Part shown: in pieces, positions 36,641 through 45,841 of the stretch | Position numbering within the stretch: position 1 is the first letter of the stretch | Layout: every line of letters starts with the position of its first letter | Made by a program: the position numbers and the translations under genes | Source: Luteolibacter yonseiensis | GTDB taxonomy: Bacteria; Verrucomicrobiota; Verrucomicrobiia; Verrucomicrobiales; Akkermansiaceae | DNA: 64,000 nt | NCBI RefSeq assembly: GCF_016595465.1 | Contig: NZ_JAENIK010000004.1 | Coordinates: forward strand, 372,001 to 436,000 | Direction: 5' to 3' | Notes under the pieces: model-generated | The model's input: only the letters and a program-made list of their open reading frames with translations | Databases searched by the model: none | Told to the model about the DNA's origin: nothing

Positions 36641-37555
36641 TCAGTCCACAAAAGCGGAGGTGACGGGCCTGCCCCAGAATCCTTCGGGCACCGGCACGCC
36701 CAGCAGCCAGAGGGCGGTGGCGGCGGTGTCATACTGGACGACCGGCGCGGTGATGGTGAAACCGGGCTTCACGCCCTTGCCCCAGGCGATCCAGGGAATG
36801 GTGACGTCATCCGGGGTGGAGTCGCCATGGGTCCCGCGGGTGATGCCGTTCTTGTCCTTGATGTCGTGGCCGCCGTGATCCGCGGTCAGGATGAAAACAC
36901 TGGTCGACGTCAGGCCCGCCTTGTCAACCGAGTCGCGGATGACCTTGAGCGCCTTGTCGGTATCGGCGAAGGCCTGGATTTTCTCAGGGGAATCCATGCC
37001 GAATTCGTGGCCCTTCACGTCCGGATCCCCGAAATGGATGAAGCACAGGCCCGGCTTGAGCGTGCCGACGTTCGCGGCGAATTCGCGGGCGACGCTGCCA
37101 CAGGTGACGTCGTCCTTAGGAAAATCGAACACGTCCACGCTGCCCGGCAGGTTGAGGTGCTGGAATTTCTCCTTCGCCACGAACATGCCGGTGCTGATGC
37201 CCTTTTCCTTGGCGAGGCTGAAGATTGTCGGCACCCCGACCTTGCCTTTTTCGGGCTTGTAGTTGTTCCAATCGATCTGGTGCTTCTGGATGCCCACACC
37301 GGTGAGCATGGAGGTGTGGGAGGGCAGGGTGATGCTGGGGACGATGGTATAGGCTTCCCACGTGTGGGCTCCCTGCGCGGCCATTTCCTTGAAAAGCGGC
37401 ATGTCGGACTTGGCGATGCCGGCGGGCGCGCCCTGGTCGAAGCTGATGATGAAGACGTGCTCAGCGCGTTGCTTCACAGGAGTTTCCGCAGCCTCCGCGC
37501 GGGAGATGAGGAGGACGAGAGATGAGAGAAGAAGTCGGGAAATGGCAAGGTGCAT
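36641..37555 (-). CDS. Secreted alkaline-phosphatase-superfamily phosphodiesterase
   Basis: A 304-residue NPP-like enzyme from the ATG at 37555, where a signal peptide begins (HLAISRLLLSSLVLLISRAE). The metal-binding and nucleophile motifs are visible: IISFDQGAP (Asp40), then YTIVPSITLPSHTSMLTG with likely nucleophile Thr76, FGDPDVKGHEFG, and LTADHGGHD. It would hydrolyse phosphodiesters or nucleotides outside the cytoplasm using two zinc ions; the natural substrate is unknown. No CXPXR sulfatase motif is present, which separates it from the sulfatases later in the window. Confidence 0.88.
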   Translation of the reverse strand: MHLAISRLLLSSLVLLISRAEAAETPVKQRAEHVFIISFDQGAPAGIAKSDMPLFKEMAAQGAHTWEAYTIVPSITLPSHTSMLTGVGIQKHQIDWNNYKPEKGKVGVPTIFSLAKEKGISTGMFVAKEKFQHLNLPGSVDVFDFPKDDVTCGSVAREFAANVGTLKPGLCFIHFGDPDVKGHEFGMDSPEKIQAFADTDKALKVIRDSVDKAGLTSTSVFILTADHGGHDIKDKNGITRGTHGDSTPDDVTIPWIAWGKGVKPGFTITAPVVQYDTAATALWLLGVPVPEGFWGRPVTSAFVD

Positions 37556-37768
37556 GGTAGGGAAGCGAAGGAAGACAACACCCATACGGAGCCGGGCGGA
37601 TGGATTTTTCGCCGGTTGGGCGGCCCGGCGGGCAAGATGGAGTCGAGGATTCCCCACCCGTTCCCCCCCTTTTCCCGGTTCACAAGATCTTCCGCCCGGC
37701 ACCTTGCCCGCGCCCCGGGGCTTCTTCCACTTGCACGATCCCGCGTCACTCGTTAAACGTCCGCCCGC

Positions 37769-39001
37769 ATGGCCACGATCAATTCCAATTTCCTCAAGCT
37801 GAAAGCCGGTTACCTTTTCCCTGAAATCGCCCGCCGCGTCCGGGTCTATACCGAGGAAAATCCCGACAAAGCCGCCCGCATCATCCGCTGCGGCATCGGC
37901 GACGTGACCGAGCCCCTCCCCGCCGCCGTCGTGAAGGCGATGCACGAAGGAGTGGAGGAAATGGCGGACCGCGCCACCTTCAAGGGCTACGGCCCGGAGC
38001 AGGGTTACGAATTCCTGCGCCAGGCCATCGTCGACAACCAGTTCGCCGATCTCGGCATCTCCGCCGACGAGGTTTTCATTTCAGACGGCTCGAAGTGCGA
38101 CACCGGCAACATCCTCGACATCTTCGGCAAGGGCAACGTCATCGCCATCACCGACCCGGTTTACCCCGTCTACGTCGACACGAACGTGATGGCCGGCAAC
38201 ACCGGTGACGCGGATGAGAAGGGCGCCTACGAGGGCCTGCTCTACCTGCCTTGCAACGCCGCCAACAACTTCGTCGCGGACGTTCCTGCGGAAAAGGCGG
38301 ACATCATCTACCTCTGCTTCCCGAACAACCCGACCGGAGCCGTCGCCACCCGCGCGCAGCTCGAGGCATGGGTGAAATACGCGAAGGAAAACGACGCGAT
38401 CATCCTCTTCGACGCCGCCTACGAGGCATTCATCCAGGACCCCGCCATCCCCCGCTCCATCTTCGAGATCGAAGGCGCGCGCGACGTGGCGCTCGAGTTC
38501 CGCAGCTTTTCCAAGAACGGCGGCTTCACCGGCGTGCGCTGCGGCTACATCGTCATCCCGAAAACCGTGACCGCCAAGGCGGACGACGGCACCCGCGTGC
38601 CGCTCCACCAGCTCTGGTCCCGCCGCCACAGCACCAAGTTCAACGGTGCCAGCTACCCGGTCCAGAAAGCCGCCGCCGCGGTGTTCTCCCCGGAAGGGAA
38701 ACAACAGGTCAGCGCGCTCATCGAGCACTACATGGGCAATGCCAAGCTTCTCCGCGAAGCCGCCGCCGCCGCCGGACTTCCCGTCTTCGGTGGTGAGAAC
38801 GCCCCTTACGTCTGGGTCGGCTGCCCTGCCGGACTCACCTCGTGGGACATGTTCGACAAGATGCTCGGCGAAGCCCAGGTCGTCATCACCCCCGGCTCGG
38901 GCTTCGGCTCCGCCGGCGAGGGCTACTTCCGCATCTCCGCCTTCAACTCCCGCGCGAATGTCGAGGAAGTCTGCCGCAGGCTGAAGGCGCTGGTGGCTTG
39001 A
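37769..39001 (+). CDS. dapL: LL-diaminopimelate aminotransferase
   Basis: A 410-residue fold-type I PLP enzyme converting tetrahydrodipicolinate and glutamate to LL-diaminopimelate, a one-step route to lysine and peptidoglycan known from plants, Chlamydia and Verrucomicrobium. Seen are the characteristic N-terminus ([18 protein letters not shown]), [27 protein letters not shown] and [15 protein letters not shown] with PLP-binding Lys249 (usual DapL motif SFSKTAGFTG). Length is typical. A 213-base upstream gap holds its promoter; no riboswitch was recognised there. Confidence 0.97.
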   Translation: MATINSNFLKLKAGYLFPEIARRVRVYTEENPDKAARIIRCGIGDVTEPLPAAVVKAMHEGVEEMADRATFKGYGPEQGYEFLRQAIVDNQFADLGISADEVFISDGSKCDTGNILDIFGKGNVIAITDPVYPVYVDTNVMAGNTGDADEKGAYEGLLYLPCNAANNFVADVPAEKADIIYLCFPNNPTGAVATRAQLEAWVKYAKENDAIILFDAAYEAFIQDPAIPRSIFEIEGARDVALEFRSFSKNGGFTGVRCGYIVIPKTVTAKADDGTRVPLHQLWSRRHSTKFNGASYPVQKAAAAVFSPEGKQQVSALIEHYMGNAKLLREAAAAAGLPVFGGENAPYVWVGCPAGLTSWDMFDKMLGEAQVVITPGSGFGSAGEGYFRISAFNSRANVEEVCRRLKALVA

Positions 39002-39010
39002 TATTTTTTC

Positions 39011-39586
39011 ATGGAGTCCCCCTATCAACGCTTGGTCATGGGTTATCACGGATGTGATCGGGGCCTTCGTGATCGCGTCCTTTTGGGCGATATGTCGCTC
39101 AAACAGAGTAACAACAAATACGACTGGCTTGGTAGGGGACTCTATTTTTGGGAATTTGGACCGGAGAGAGCATTGGAGTGGGCCGAGGAACTGAAGGCGC
39201 GGGGTAGAATCGACACCCCCTCCGTTCTAGGAGCTTATATCAATCTTGGGCATTGCTTTGACCTTTTGGATGTTCGTTACACAAAAGTCCTTGGGGAGGC
39301 ATACCCGGAATTCGAAAGCGTGCTCAGCTCTTCTGGAAAAACAATCCCGGTCAACCTCCCTTTGGCTCCAGGAGATCCGGACATGCTCATTCGTCGGAGA
39401 GACTGCGCGGTTATCAACTGGACCTTGGACCGCTATGAAAATGCGATGGGAACTTCTATCGATACCGTCAGGGGAGTATTTCAAGAAGGGGAAGCAGCTT
39501 TCCCAGGTGCTTTTATTCGTCAAAAGAGCCACATCCAGATTGCAGTGAGGGAACCGACTTGCATTGTCGGCTTTTTCAGACCATGA
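39011..39586 (+). CDS. ART-like (DUF3990-type) putative toxin
   Basis: A 191-residue soluble protein. Its N-terminal third fits ADP-ribosyltransferase-like folds of the DUF3990 kind: YHGCD (H position), then YDWLGRGLYFWEFGPERALE with the aromatic block and WA motif, followed by a beta-rich region; a late Glu in AVREPTCIVGFF could be the third catalytic residue. Codon use and GC are clearly less biased than in dapL, which ends ten bases earlier, indicating acquisition. A 56-residue gene follows after 34 bases. A toxin or modifying-enzyme role is inference from fold-type motifs only. Confidence 0.65.
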   Translation: MESPYQRLVMGYHGCDRGLRDRVLLGDMSLKQSNNKYDWLGRGLYFWEFGPERALEWAEELKARGRIDTPSVLGAYINLGHCFDLLDVRYTKVLGEAYPEFESVLSSSGKTIPVNLPLAPGDPDMLIRRRDCAVINWTLDRYENAMGTSIDTVRGVFQEGEAAFPGAFIRQKSHIQIAVREPTCIVGFFRP

Positions 39587-39620
39587 TGGTTGCGTGGCCA
39601 GACAAGGAAAAGAAACCCGC

Positions 39621-39791
39621 ATGGACGCCTCCCCGGCAGAAATCTGGAAAGCGGCGCGCAAGACCTTGCACTCGATGACCACAGCTCAGAAAGTGGAAAC
39701 ACTGAAAGGTGCGGGCATTTTGACGGTGAAAGGAAATGTAAGTGAGCCTTATAAAGGCGTTATCCGTAAAAGTGTTAGTCAATCAAATTGA
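39621..39791 (+). CDS. Small partner protein of the ART-like gene
   Basis: A 56-residue protein starting at the ATG at 39621, after an A/G-rich stretch (AAGGAAAAGAAA). It reads as one long helix followed by a short hairpin: SPAEIWKAARKTLHSMTTAQ, then LKGAGILTVKGNVSEPYKGV and a basic end. Low-GC codon use matches the preceding gene, not the genome. Small proteins with a K-AGI-T-KG-...-Y pattern recur beside such ART-like genes in my recollection. It could be the antitoxin or a cofactor; untested. Confidence 0.6.
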   Translation: MDASPAEIWKAARKTLHSMTTAQKVETLKGAGILTVKGNVSEPYKGVIRKSVSQSN

Positions 39792-39869
39792 CCTATTTGA
39801 CCTGTTGGATTGGTAACACTCTTCTCCAACCTGGCTTGCCGCTGGCGGAATCCTGTCCCAAGCTCCGGC

Positions 39870-41396
39870 ATGATCCACCGCATCACCGCCCTGCTCATCG
39901 CGACCGTCGGCATCGCCTCCGCCGCGCCCACGCTCCCCTTCAAGGCCGACTTCTCGAAATTCCCCGCCTCCTCCTGGAAATCCCTCGGTGGTGATTGGTC
40001 GGCGGCGGATGGCGTTCTCAAGGTCAGCGGCGGCAGCGGTCCGAAAGTGGTGATCGACGGGCTTGCGGCGGGTGATTTCCAACTGGATGTGGAACTGCGG
40101 CCGGAAACCGACGGCGCGCAGGCGGGTGTCGTCATCCGTGGCAGCGATTTCGCGGAGGGCATCGACTCGTTCCGGGGTTATTTCACCGGCATCAAGGCCG
40201 GAGGAAATCTCGTCATGTGGGGCGCGAATGATCCCAAGTGGCGGGCCATCGCCGTGCGTCCGGTTGAGATCAAGGCCGCCACCTGGTATCACCTCCGCCT
40301 GCGCGTGAAGGGGGACAATCTCAAGCTCTACGTGGACGACGTGCCGATCACGGATCTGACATGGCCGGTATTCGACGGCATCGACACGGCATTCGCCCAA
40401 GGCGGCGTCGCCCTGCGCGCGCTGGACGGCGCGGCCTCGTTCCGCAATCTCACGATCACCCCCAATCGGGTTCCGGCGTTGACCGGCGGATACACCAATC
40501 CCGTTCAAACGGGGGCGGCGGACCCGGTGGTGCTCCACCACGGCGGGAAATACTACGCCTACACGACCTACACTCCCGATTTCCCACGCATGCCCCGTGG
40601 CATCCGCCTCTACACTTCCAGCAATCTCGTCGATTGGAAGGACGAGGGATATGTACTGAAAAATCAGGACACCTGGGGCAATTCGCGATTCTGGGCGCCG
40701 GACATCGTCGAAAAAGACGGCACCTTCTACCTCTACTACGCCGCCGACGAACGGATGTGCGTGGCCACCGCCAAGTCACCGGCGGGCCCGTTCAAGCAGG
40801 AGAAGGAGCAGCCGATGGAGCCGTCCAGCATCAAGATCGACGGACACGTCTTCGAGGACGGGGACGGACAACGCTACTTCTACTACGTCACCTTCGGCGA
40901 CGGAAACGAGATCTGGGGTGGCAAACTGAACAACGACATGATCACGGTCGATCCCTCCACCTTGAAACAAATGGTGAAGCCGGACCAGCCATGGGAACGC
41001 CACCACGGTGCCGTCACCGAAGGACCTGAGATATTGAAGCACAAGGGCACCTACTATCTTACCTACTCCGGCAGCCACTTCGAGAGTCCGGAATACGCCG
41101 TCGGCTACGCCACCTCGGACAGCCCGCTCGGCCCGTGGAAAAAATTCGAATTCAACCCGGTGATGAAATCCACCGCCTACGCCCACGGCACCGCGCACCA
41201 CTGCTTCATCCCGTCCCCGGATGGGAAGGAAACCTTCATCGTCTATCACCGCCACAGCAGTCTCAAGGAAACCGAGCCACGCGCGCTTTCCATCGACCGC
41301 GTCCGCTTCGTCCCGGATCCGGCCGGAGGTCCTGACATCCTTCAAATCCACGGTCCCACCTCCTCACTCCAACCTCTGCCATCCGGGGCGCGATAA
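39870..41396 (+). CDS. Secreted GH43-family glycoside hydrolase with N-terminal sandwich domain
   Basis: A 508-residue protein from the ATG at 39870 (signal HRITALLIATVGIASAAP). Residues ~22-198 form a beta-sandwich of the DUF1080/LamG kind (GDFQLDVELRPETDGAQAGV; WYHLRLRVKGDNLKLYVDDV). A five-bladed GH43 propeller follows: the base Asp218 (GAADPVVLHHGGKYYAY), Asp324 in the pKa-modulating position (IDGHVFEDGDGQRYF) and the general acid Glu384 (TEGPEI). Likely substrates are arabinan, xylan side chains or galactan. A GGGTGGG/CCCACCC hairpin follows the stop. Confidence 0.9.
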   Translation: MIHRITALLIATVGIASAAPTLPFKADFSKFPASSWKSLGGDWSAADGVLKVSGGSGPKVVIDGLAAGDFQLDVELRPETDGAQAGVVIRGSDFAEGIDSFRGYFTGIKAGGNLVMWGANDPKWRAIAVRPVEIKAATWYHLRLRVKGDNLKLYVDDVPITDLTWPVFDGIDTAFAQGGVALRALDGAASFRNLTITPNRVPALTGGYTNPVQTGAADPVVLHHGGKYYAYTTYTPDFPRMPRGIRLYTSSNLVDWKDEGYVLKNQDTWGNSRFWAPDIVEKDGTFYLYYAADERMCVATAKSPAGPFKQEKEQPMEPSSIKIDGHVFEDGDGQRYFYYVTFGDGNEIWGGKLNNDMITVDPSTLKQMVKPDQPWERHHGAVTEGPEILKHKGTYYLTYSGSHFESPEYAVGYATSDSPLGPWKKFEFNPVMKSTAYAHGTAHHCFIPSPDGKETFIVYHRHSSLKETEPRALSIDRVRFVPDPAGGPDILQIHGPTSSLQPLPSGAR

Positions 41397-41591
41397 GGAG
41401 GGTGGGACTACGGCCCACCCGGATGAAAAGTGAAAGCCCCTCCTCCCGGCGGCCCGGCACCGCGTGGTTTGTCCATCGTCCGGACCCAAGGCCGTGGTGG
41501 GCATTCATCTCCTCAAGATTCCAAACCTCACGCCGCATCGGCTGAAACTCCACTCTTGTGGTGGAAACATCTCTCCTGTTAGAACCCTGTC

Positions 41592-42140
41592 ATGCGGTTG
41601 GATTTCGAAGACGTGCTGGCAGGTTCGATTGGCAGGATCGTCCTGACCGCGCTCTTTTTCATCAGCGCGTTGTGGATCGGAGGCCTGATCGGCGGACTGT
41701 CATGGATGGTCGGAATGGAAACCCACTGGGACCTTTCCGATGTCAGGGGTCTGCTCGAAGCATTTTATTACAGCCCCCTACTCCTGTTCAATGTCTGGCT
41801 CATTCCCAACATCGCTTTCCTGGCGATCATGCTGATCTGGGTGCTCGTCAATGATGGCACGGGCCACCTGACATGGGGACTGATCCTCGGCATGGAATCG
41901 CTTTTCGTGATGCTGGGGTGGTGTCTGGATTTTGATGACCCCAAGAAAGCGATCATCTCGTGGTCCTGCTGGCTCCTACTCCTCGGCATGGCCGAGACGG
42001 GGGTCTGGCTGCACTGCCAGATGATGAGGAACCGGTGGGTCCGTGCGATGGCGGAGCTCAGCGCGGAAAACGCCATGCTGCGCGCCCAACGGGCCGCAAT
42101 GTCCGCCGCGGAAGAGGTCGAAGGCCCCGACTTGAAATAA
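41592..42140 (+). CDS. Hypothetical four-helix membrane protein
   Basis: A 182-residue protein with four hydrophobic helices (IVLTALFFISALWIGGLIGG; LLLFNVWLIPNIAFLAIMLI; WGLILGMESLFVMLGWCL; WSCWLLLLGMAETGVWL) and a C-terminal cytoplasmic helix with heptad pattern (AELSAENAMLRAQRAAM). No family was recognised. It is followed after 27 bases by the YiiX-like hydrolase gene on the same strand. The preceding 195 bases show no gene. Confidence 0.7.
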   Translation: MRLDFEDVLAGSIGRIVLTALFFISALWIGGLIGGLSWMVGMETHWDLSDVRGLLEAFYYSPLLLFNVWLIPNIAFLAIMLIWVLVNDGTGHLTWGLILGMESLFVMLGWCLDFDDPKKAIISWSCWLLLLGMAETGVWLHCQMMRNRWVRAMAELSAENAMLRAQRAAMSAAEEVEGPDLK

Positions 42141-42167
42141 CTCCGGACCCGCGCATGTTTCCAACTG

Positions 42168-42776
42168 ATGAAAATGGCCCGTCTCCTCCCGGTGTTTGCC
42201 ATCCTCCCGCTTGCCGTGCTGCCCGCCACCGCGGAAAAGCTGCGTGAGGGAGATGTGGTTTTTTCCGGCGCGAAGCGCGGACAAGGCGGGGCGATCATCG
42301 CGGCAACCGGCTCCCCCTACACCCACTGCGGGATTGTTTTCGAGAAAAACGGCAGGCTGATGGTCCTGGAGGCGGTGCAACCGGTGGGCGTCATCCCGCT
42401 GGCGGATTTCAAGGCCGCCGGCAGTCCGGGCCCCTTCCTCGCCCGCCGTCCCAAAACACCGCCGGCACCTGGGAAATACAAGGAGGCCCGCTCATGGGCG
42501 ATGGCCCAGATCGGCAAGAACTACGATGTCCGCTTCGAATGGGGCGACGACAAGCTCTACTGCTCCGAACTGGTCTGGAAAATCTACCAGCACGCCGGCG
42601 TGGAATTGTGCGAACCACGCCGGTTCCGCGACTACGATCTGGAGCAGCCGAGCGTGAGGAAAATCATCGACGAACGCTACGGCGGGATGGGAAAAATTCC
42701 ATTGAATGAAAAAGTCGTCGCACCGTCAGACCTCGCGAATTCCACGCAACTTGTGACCATTTCCACCGGTTCATAA
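42168..42776 (+). CDS. YiiX/YebB-like NlpC/P60-type cysteine hydrolase
   Basis: A 202-residue secreted protein (signal PVFAILPLAVLPATA). It belongs to the permuted papain-like YiiX family of the NlpC/P60 superfamily: LREGDVVFSG start, His53 in YTHCGIVFE, and the catalytic Cys132 in KLYCSELVWKIYQHAG. Members act on peptidoglycan peptides or lipid amides in the envelope. It may be co-transcribed with the preceding membrane-protein gene; the entericidin-like gene follows after 71 bases. Confidence 0.85.
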   Translation: MKMARLLPVFAILPLAVLPATAEKLREGDVVFSGAKRGQGGAIIAATGSPYTHCGIVFEKNGRLMVLEAVQPVGVIPLADFKAAGSPGPFLARRPKTPPAPGKYKEARSWAMAQIGKNYDVRFEWGDDKLYCSELVWKIYQHAGVELCEPRRFRDYDLEQPSVRKIIDERYGGMGKIPLNEKVVAPSDLANSTQLVTISTGS

Positions 42777-42847
42777 GACACTGGAATTTAAGAAATCCTT
42801 ACAATATGCCTTCCCAGCCCGGGAAATATCCGTTACCAAAAATTCCG

Positions 42848-43027
42848 ATGAAATCAATCCTACTACTCACTGTAGCCGGCGCGGCGGTCCTGCTCACCTC
42901 CTGCAATACCATGATCGGCCTCGGCCGTGACATGCGCATCGGCGGCGAAGGTTTGGAAAACTCCGCGAACAAGGTCTCCGGTGGCGGTTCCTCGTCCGGA
43001 GACACATCCGGCGCTCCTGTTTACTGA
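42848..43027 (+). CDS. Entericidin-like small lipoprotein
   Basis: A 59-residue lipoprotein from the ATG at 42848. The lipobox is LLTSC and the mature helix (NTMIGLGRDMRIGGEGLENS) matches the entericidin EcnA/EcnB family, small envelope lipoproteins linked in E. coli to stationary-phase lysis control. A Gly/Ser-rich tail follows. Only one such gene is present here, so no antidote-toxin pair can be claimed. A strong bidirectional terminator lies right after it. Confidence 0.85.
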   Translation: MKSILLLTVAGAAVLLTSCNTMIGLGRDMRIGGEGLENSANKVSGGGSSSGDTSGAPVY

Positions 43028-43034
43028 AGATCCT

Positions 43035-43078
43035 GAAAAAATCACGGCGTCCTCCCCTCATCGGGGCGGACGCCGCTT
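43035..43078. terminator. Bidirectional intrinsic terminator
   Basis: CGGCGTCC (43045-43052) pairs with GGACGCCG (43068-43075), with inner CCCC/GGGG pairing. An A6 run on the left side becomes a T6 tract when read on the minus strand, making a good terminator for the gene at 43104-43700. The plus-strand side has a weaker CTTTG tail after the entericidin-like gene. Confidence 0.8.
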
Positions 43079-43103
43079 TGTTGTCCGGGGAGAGAACAAA
43101 ATA

Positions 43104-43700
43104 TCAATATCCGCGCCAGAACGCGAACGCACAAACAAGTGTGGCGATCCCATAGACAAGGCCCGCCACGGACACCAGGGTCCAGCGTTTCTGGTCCGCC
43201 GTCACCCAGGTCACGGCATCCCGGAAGAGGTAGGGCATTCCCACGAAAAACAGCGAGGCCGTCAGCACGGCGTAGGCATAAATGGGAATCAGAAGACGGG
43301 ACTGGGGATCCTTCAGGAACGCGGCACCCAGCAAGGGAGCGGCCACCATCAGGCCGAGCAGTCCCAAGGCGCGGACCGCCAGGAAATCCCGCACGCTCAT
43401 GCTGACAAGGATGAGCGACGCCGGAACGAGTATCCTCAGGAGGCCTTTCACACCGTTGAACTCACCGAGATCCATCGCGAGAGCGCTGAGCTTGCCCATG
43501 CCATCCGGCGCGATGAGCAGCCAGAACCACGCCAGGCCGATGCCGAGCAGGATCTGCCCCAACGCCTGGTCCCGTGGGAACTTTTTCAGGAATCCCTGCA
43601 CGGCGGCCGGCTTCGCAAGCATCAGTGCGTGAACGCCGATGAGCCAGATGGCCAGCACCACACCGGTGGCGAAGAGTGGCAGAAGTTGGTATGGATGCAT
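43104..43700 (-). CDS. Hypothetical polytopic membrane protein
   Basis: A 198-residue protein from the ATG at 43700, right before the first helix; an in-frame start at 43733 would add eleven residues. About six hydrophobic helices are seen (LLPLFATGVVLAIWLIGVHA; ILLGIGLAWFWLLIAPDGMG; LGLLGLMVAAPLLGAAFL; LVSVAGLVYGIATLVCAFAF). No family was recognised with confidence. It ends before a strong terminator and follows the frameshifted gene by twelve bases on the same strand. Confidence 0.7.
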   Translation of the reverse strand: MHPYQLLPLFATGVVLAIWLIGVHALMLAKPAAVQGFLKKFPRDQALGQILLGIGLAWFWLLIAPDGMGKLSALAMDLGEFNGVKGLLRILVPASLILVSMSVRDFLAVRALGLLGLMVAAPLLGAAFLKDPQSRLLIPIYAYAVLTASLFFVGMPYLFRDAVTWVTADQKRWTLVSVAGLVYGIATLVCAFAFWRGY

Positions 43701-43711
43701 GCGGCCTCCAA

Positions 43712-44243
43712 CTAGTCCGGTCGGGCGGAACATTCAAGTGCCATCTCCGGTGGTGGAAACCACTTCGATTCTTCCAATTCCCCCACCGCCTTTTCAAAGG
43801 TCACCCTTTTTTCACCCGCCGGAAGCGCCGTGATGTAGGCCCCCATCGCGTTTTCATCCTTCCTCTTCCATGATCTGACGATCTCCCCGGAGTAGGCATT
43901 CCCGGTGAAAACCATCGCCCCCTGATCCTGCATGTTCCTCAGGTAGATCAGATCGTCGAAGTTTTCCGCGGCGGCGACGGGGTCGATCTTCGTCCAACAG
44001 CTGCTGAAACGCAGGGAGAAGTCCTGTTGGGAACCTCCACGTTTCATTTTTTGCAACCGCCGCATGACCGCCGCGCCATCCGCATCTCCCCCATGTCTGG
44101 AGCAGCCCGTCGACAAAGATGTAGTGGTTCTCCATCCCATACACCCGGATGTTCCCAGCCTCCAGAGGGTCGAACGTCCCTTCCGGATCTTCCTTGGCGA
44201 GCCGGCGGGACGGTGCGGGTTCGCCAAAAAGAGGGTTTCTCTT
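43712..44243 (-). pseudogene. Frameshifted gene of unknown function
   Basis: Two protein-like frames join at a C5 run (44088-44092; G5 on the minus strand). The upstream frame reads GEPAPSRRLAKEDPEGTFDP...MENHYIFVDGLLQTW and is blocked further upstream by a stop at 44244-44246. The downstream frame reads DADGAAVMRRLQKM...IDPVAAAENFDDLIYLRNMQ and ends ALECSARPD at 43712. Removing one G would give LLQTWGDADGAAV. In the other frame the same bases give Arg/Trp/Ser-rich shadow sequence. This fits a decayed gene or a sequencing indel. No family was recognised; a continuous 195-codon frame from 44299 exists but looks spurious upstream. Confidence 0.5.
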
Positions 44244-44423
44244 TCAGATGATCCGGTCGCGTCGAAAGGAACAAGGAGCGGCGATCTCCGAATCGCCATC
44301 GTTCATGGATCCGCCGATGAATCGCGCCTTGGCCCTTCTTATCGTCCTCGCATGGGCTGCGGCGGATCCGAGCCCGCCACTCCTTGAAACTTCCCATTCC
44401 GGCGATTTCCTTGAACCATCCCC

Positions 44424-45794
44424 TTACGCGAATATCTCCTTCGCCACCTTGCCTGCCACATCCGTCAGCCGAAAATCCCGACCGGCGTAGCGGTAGGTGA
44501 GGTCCTCGTGGTCGAGGCCCATCAGGGCGAGGAGTGTGGCGTGCAGGTCGTTCGTGTGCATGCGGCCATCGACGGCCTGGATGCCGAACTCGTCGGTGCC
44601 GCCGTGGGTGTAGCCTTTTTTCACGCCTGCTCCGGCCATGAACATGGAATAACCGGTGATGTTGTGGTCGCGGCCGTCCTTGCCCTGCGAGGTGGGCTGG
44701 CGGCCGAACTCGGAGCCGAAGAGCACGAGCGTGTCCTCAAGCAATCCGCGCTGGTCTAGATCCGTGAGCAGCGCGGCGGTGGCCTGGTCCACGTTTCCGG
44801 TACGCTCGATGAGCCCCTTGTGGAGGTTGTTGTGGTGGTCCCAGCCGGGTTGGCAGATTTCCACAAACCTCACGCCGGCCTCGCTGAGGCGGCGGGCCAT
44901 GAGGCACTGGCGGGCGAACGCTCCGCCCGGACCGTCCTTGATGCCGTAGGCGGTCTTCACGTGCTCGGGCTCCTTGGAAATGTCGAGCAGCGCGGGCACC
45001 TTGTCCTGCATGCGGAAGCCGAGTTCGTAGGAGGCGATGATGCCGTCCACCGGATCGGGCGCGCCGGATTTCGCGGCGAGGTCGCGGTTCATCGACTGGA
45101 TGAGATCGAGCTGCCTGCGCTGCGCGTCCGCCGCTGCGGAGGCCTTGAGATTCGAGAGGAAACCCTGGTCGGTGATGCGTGTTCCCTGGAAATGCGCGGG
45201 AAGAAACGCGCTGCCGTAGTTCACCGCGCCGCCGAAATTCGGCGAGGGGTTGATCGTGATGTAGCCGGGCAGGTCCTGGTTGTCCGTGCCCAGTCCGTAG
45301 AGCAGCCACGATCCCATGCTGGGGCGGGTCAGCGCGGCGTTCGCGCTGCCGGTGTGGAGCTGGACGACCGCCTGCGGGTGGGCCGGAGTGTCGGTGTGGA
45401 GACCACGCAACCAACAAAACTTGTCGGCATGCGTGGCGATGTTTGGCAGCAGCTCCGAGAACCATGATCCGGTTTCGCCGTATTGCTTGAAGGCGAATTT
45501 GGAGGCAACCAGCGTGCCGCCGCCGGGACCGGTCTTGCCGTCGTTTTTCTGGAGGTCCGGCTTGTAGTCGAAGGTATCCACGCCGGACATCGCGCCCTCC
45601 ATGAAGATGAAGATTATCTTTTTCGCCTTGGCCGGAAAATGCGGCTTCCGGGGGAGCAGCGGATTGACGGGAGCCTGCGCGGCCAGCAGGGACTGGTTGC
45701 CGAGCAAGCCGGTGAGCGCGAGGTGCGCGAAGCCCGCTCCGGCGGAGCGCAGGACCGAGCGGCGTGAAAATTGATTGAGATGCTGAAATGACAT
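44424..45794 (-). CDS. DUF1501 secreted protein with Tat-like signal
   Basis: A 456-residue DUF1501 protein of the alkaline-phosphatase/sulfatase-like superfamily. The ATG at 45794 is chosen because a twin-arginine signal follows (QFSRRSVLRSAGAGFAHLAL). KKIIFIFMEGAMSGVDTFDY and EFGRQPTSQGKDGRDHNITG are typical family segments. These proteins are almost always paired with PSD1/DUF1549 cytochrome proteins in Planctomycetes and Verrucomicrobia, as here. Biochemical role unproven. The preceding 150 bases contain a cloverleaf-like repeat (45842-45902). Confidence 0.92.
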   Translation of the reverse strand: MSFQHLNQFSRRSVLRSAGAGFAHLALTGLLGNQSLLAAQAPVNPLLPRKPHFPAKAKKIIFIFMEGAMSGVDTFDYKPDLQKNDGKTGPGGGTLVASKFAFKQYGETGSWFSELLPNIATHADKFCWLRGLHTDTPAHPQAVVQLHTGSANAALTRPSMGSWLLYGLGTDNQDLPGYITINPSPNFGGAVNYGSAFLPAHFQGTRITDQGFLSNLKASAAADAQRRQLDLIQSMNRDLAAKSGAPDPVDGIIASYELGFRMQDKVPALLDISKEPEHVKTAYGIKDGPGGAFARQCLMARRLSEAGVRFVEICQPGWDHHNNLHKGLIERTGNVDQATAALLTDLDQRGLLEDTLVLFGSEFGRQPTSQGKDGRDHNITGYSMFMAGAGVKKGYTHGGTDEFGIQAVDGRMHTNDLHATLLALMGLDHEDLTYRYAGRDFRLTDVAGKVAKEIFA

Positions 45795-45841
45795 GGTTTT
45801 TGTGTGAATGAAGGGATCGAAGCGTGTCAGTCCTTGGAGTG

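Noticed and set aside
37556..37768. Possible lysine or SAM riboswitch upstream of dapL
   Set aside because: No conserved core motifs of known riboswitch classes could be found; the region is simply GC-rich with short repeats.
42848..43027. Entericidin antidote/toxin pair
   Set aside because: Only one entericidin-like lipoprotein gene is present; no second copy lies nearby.
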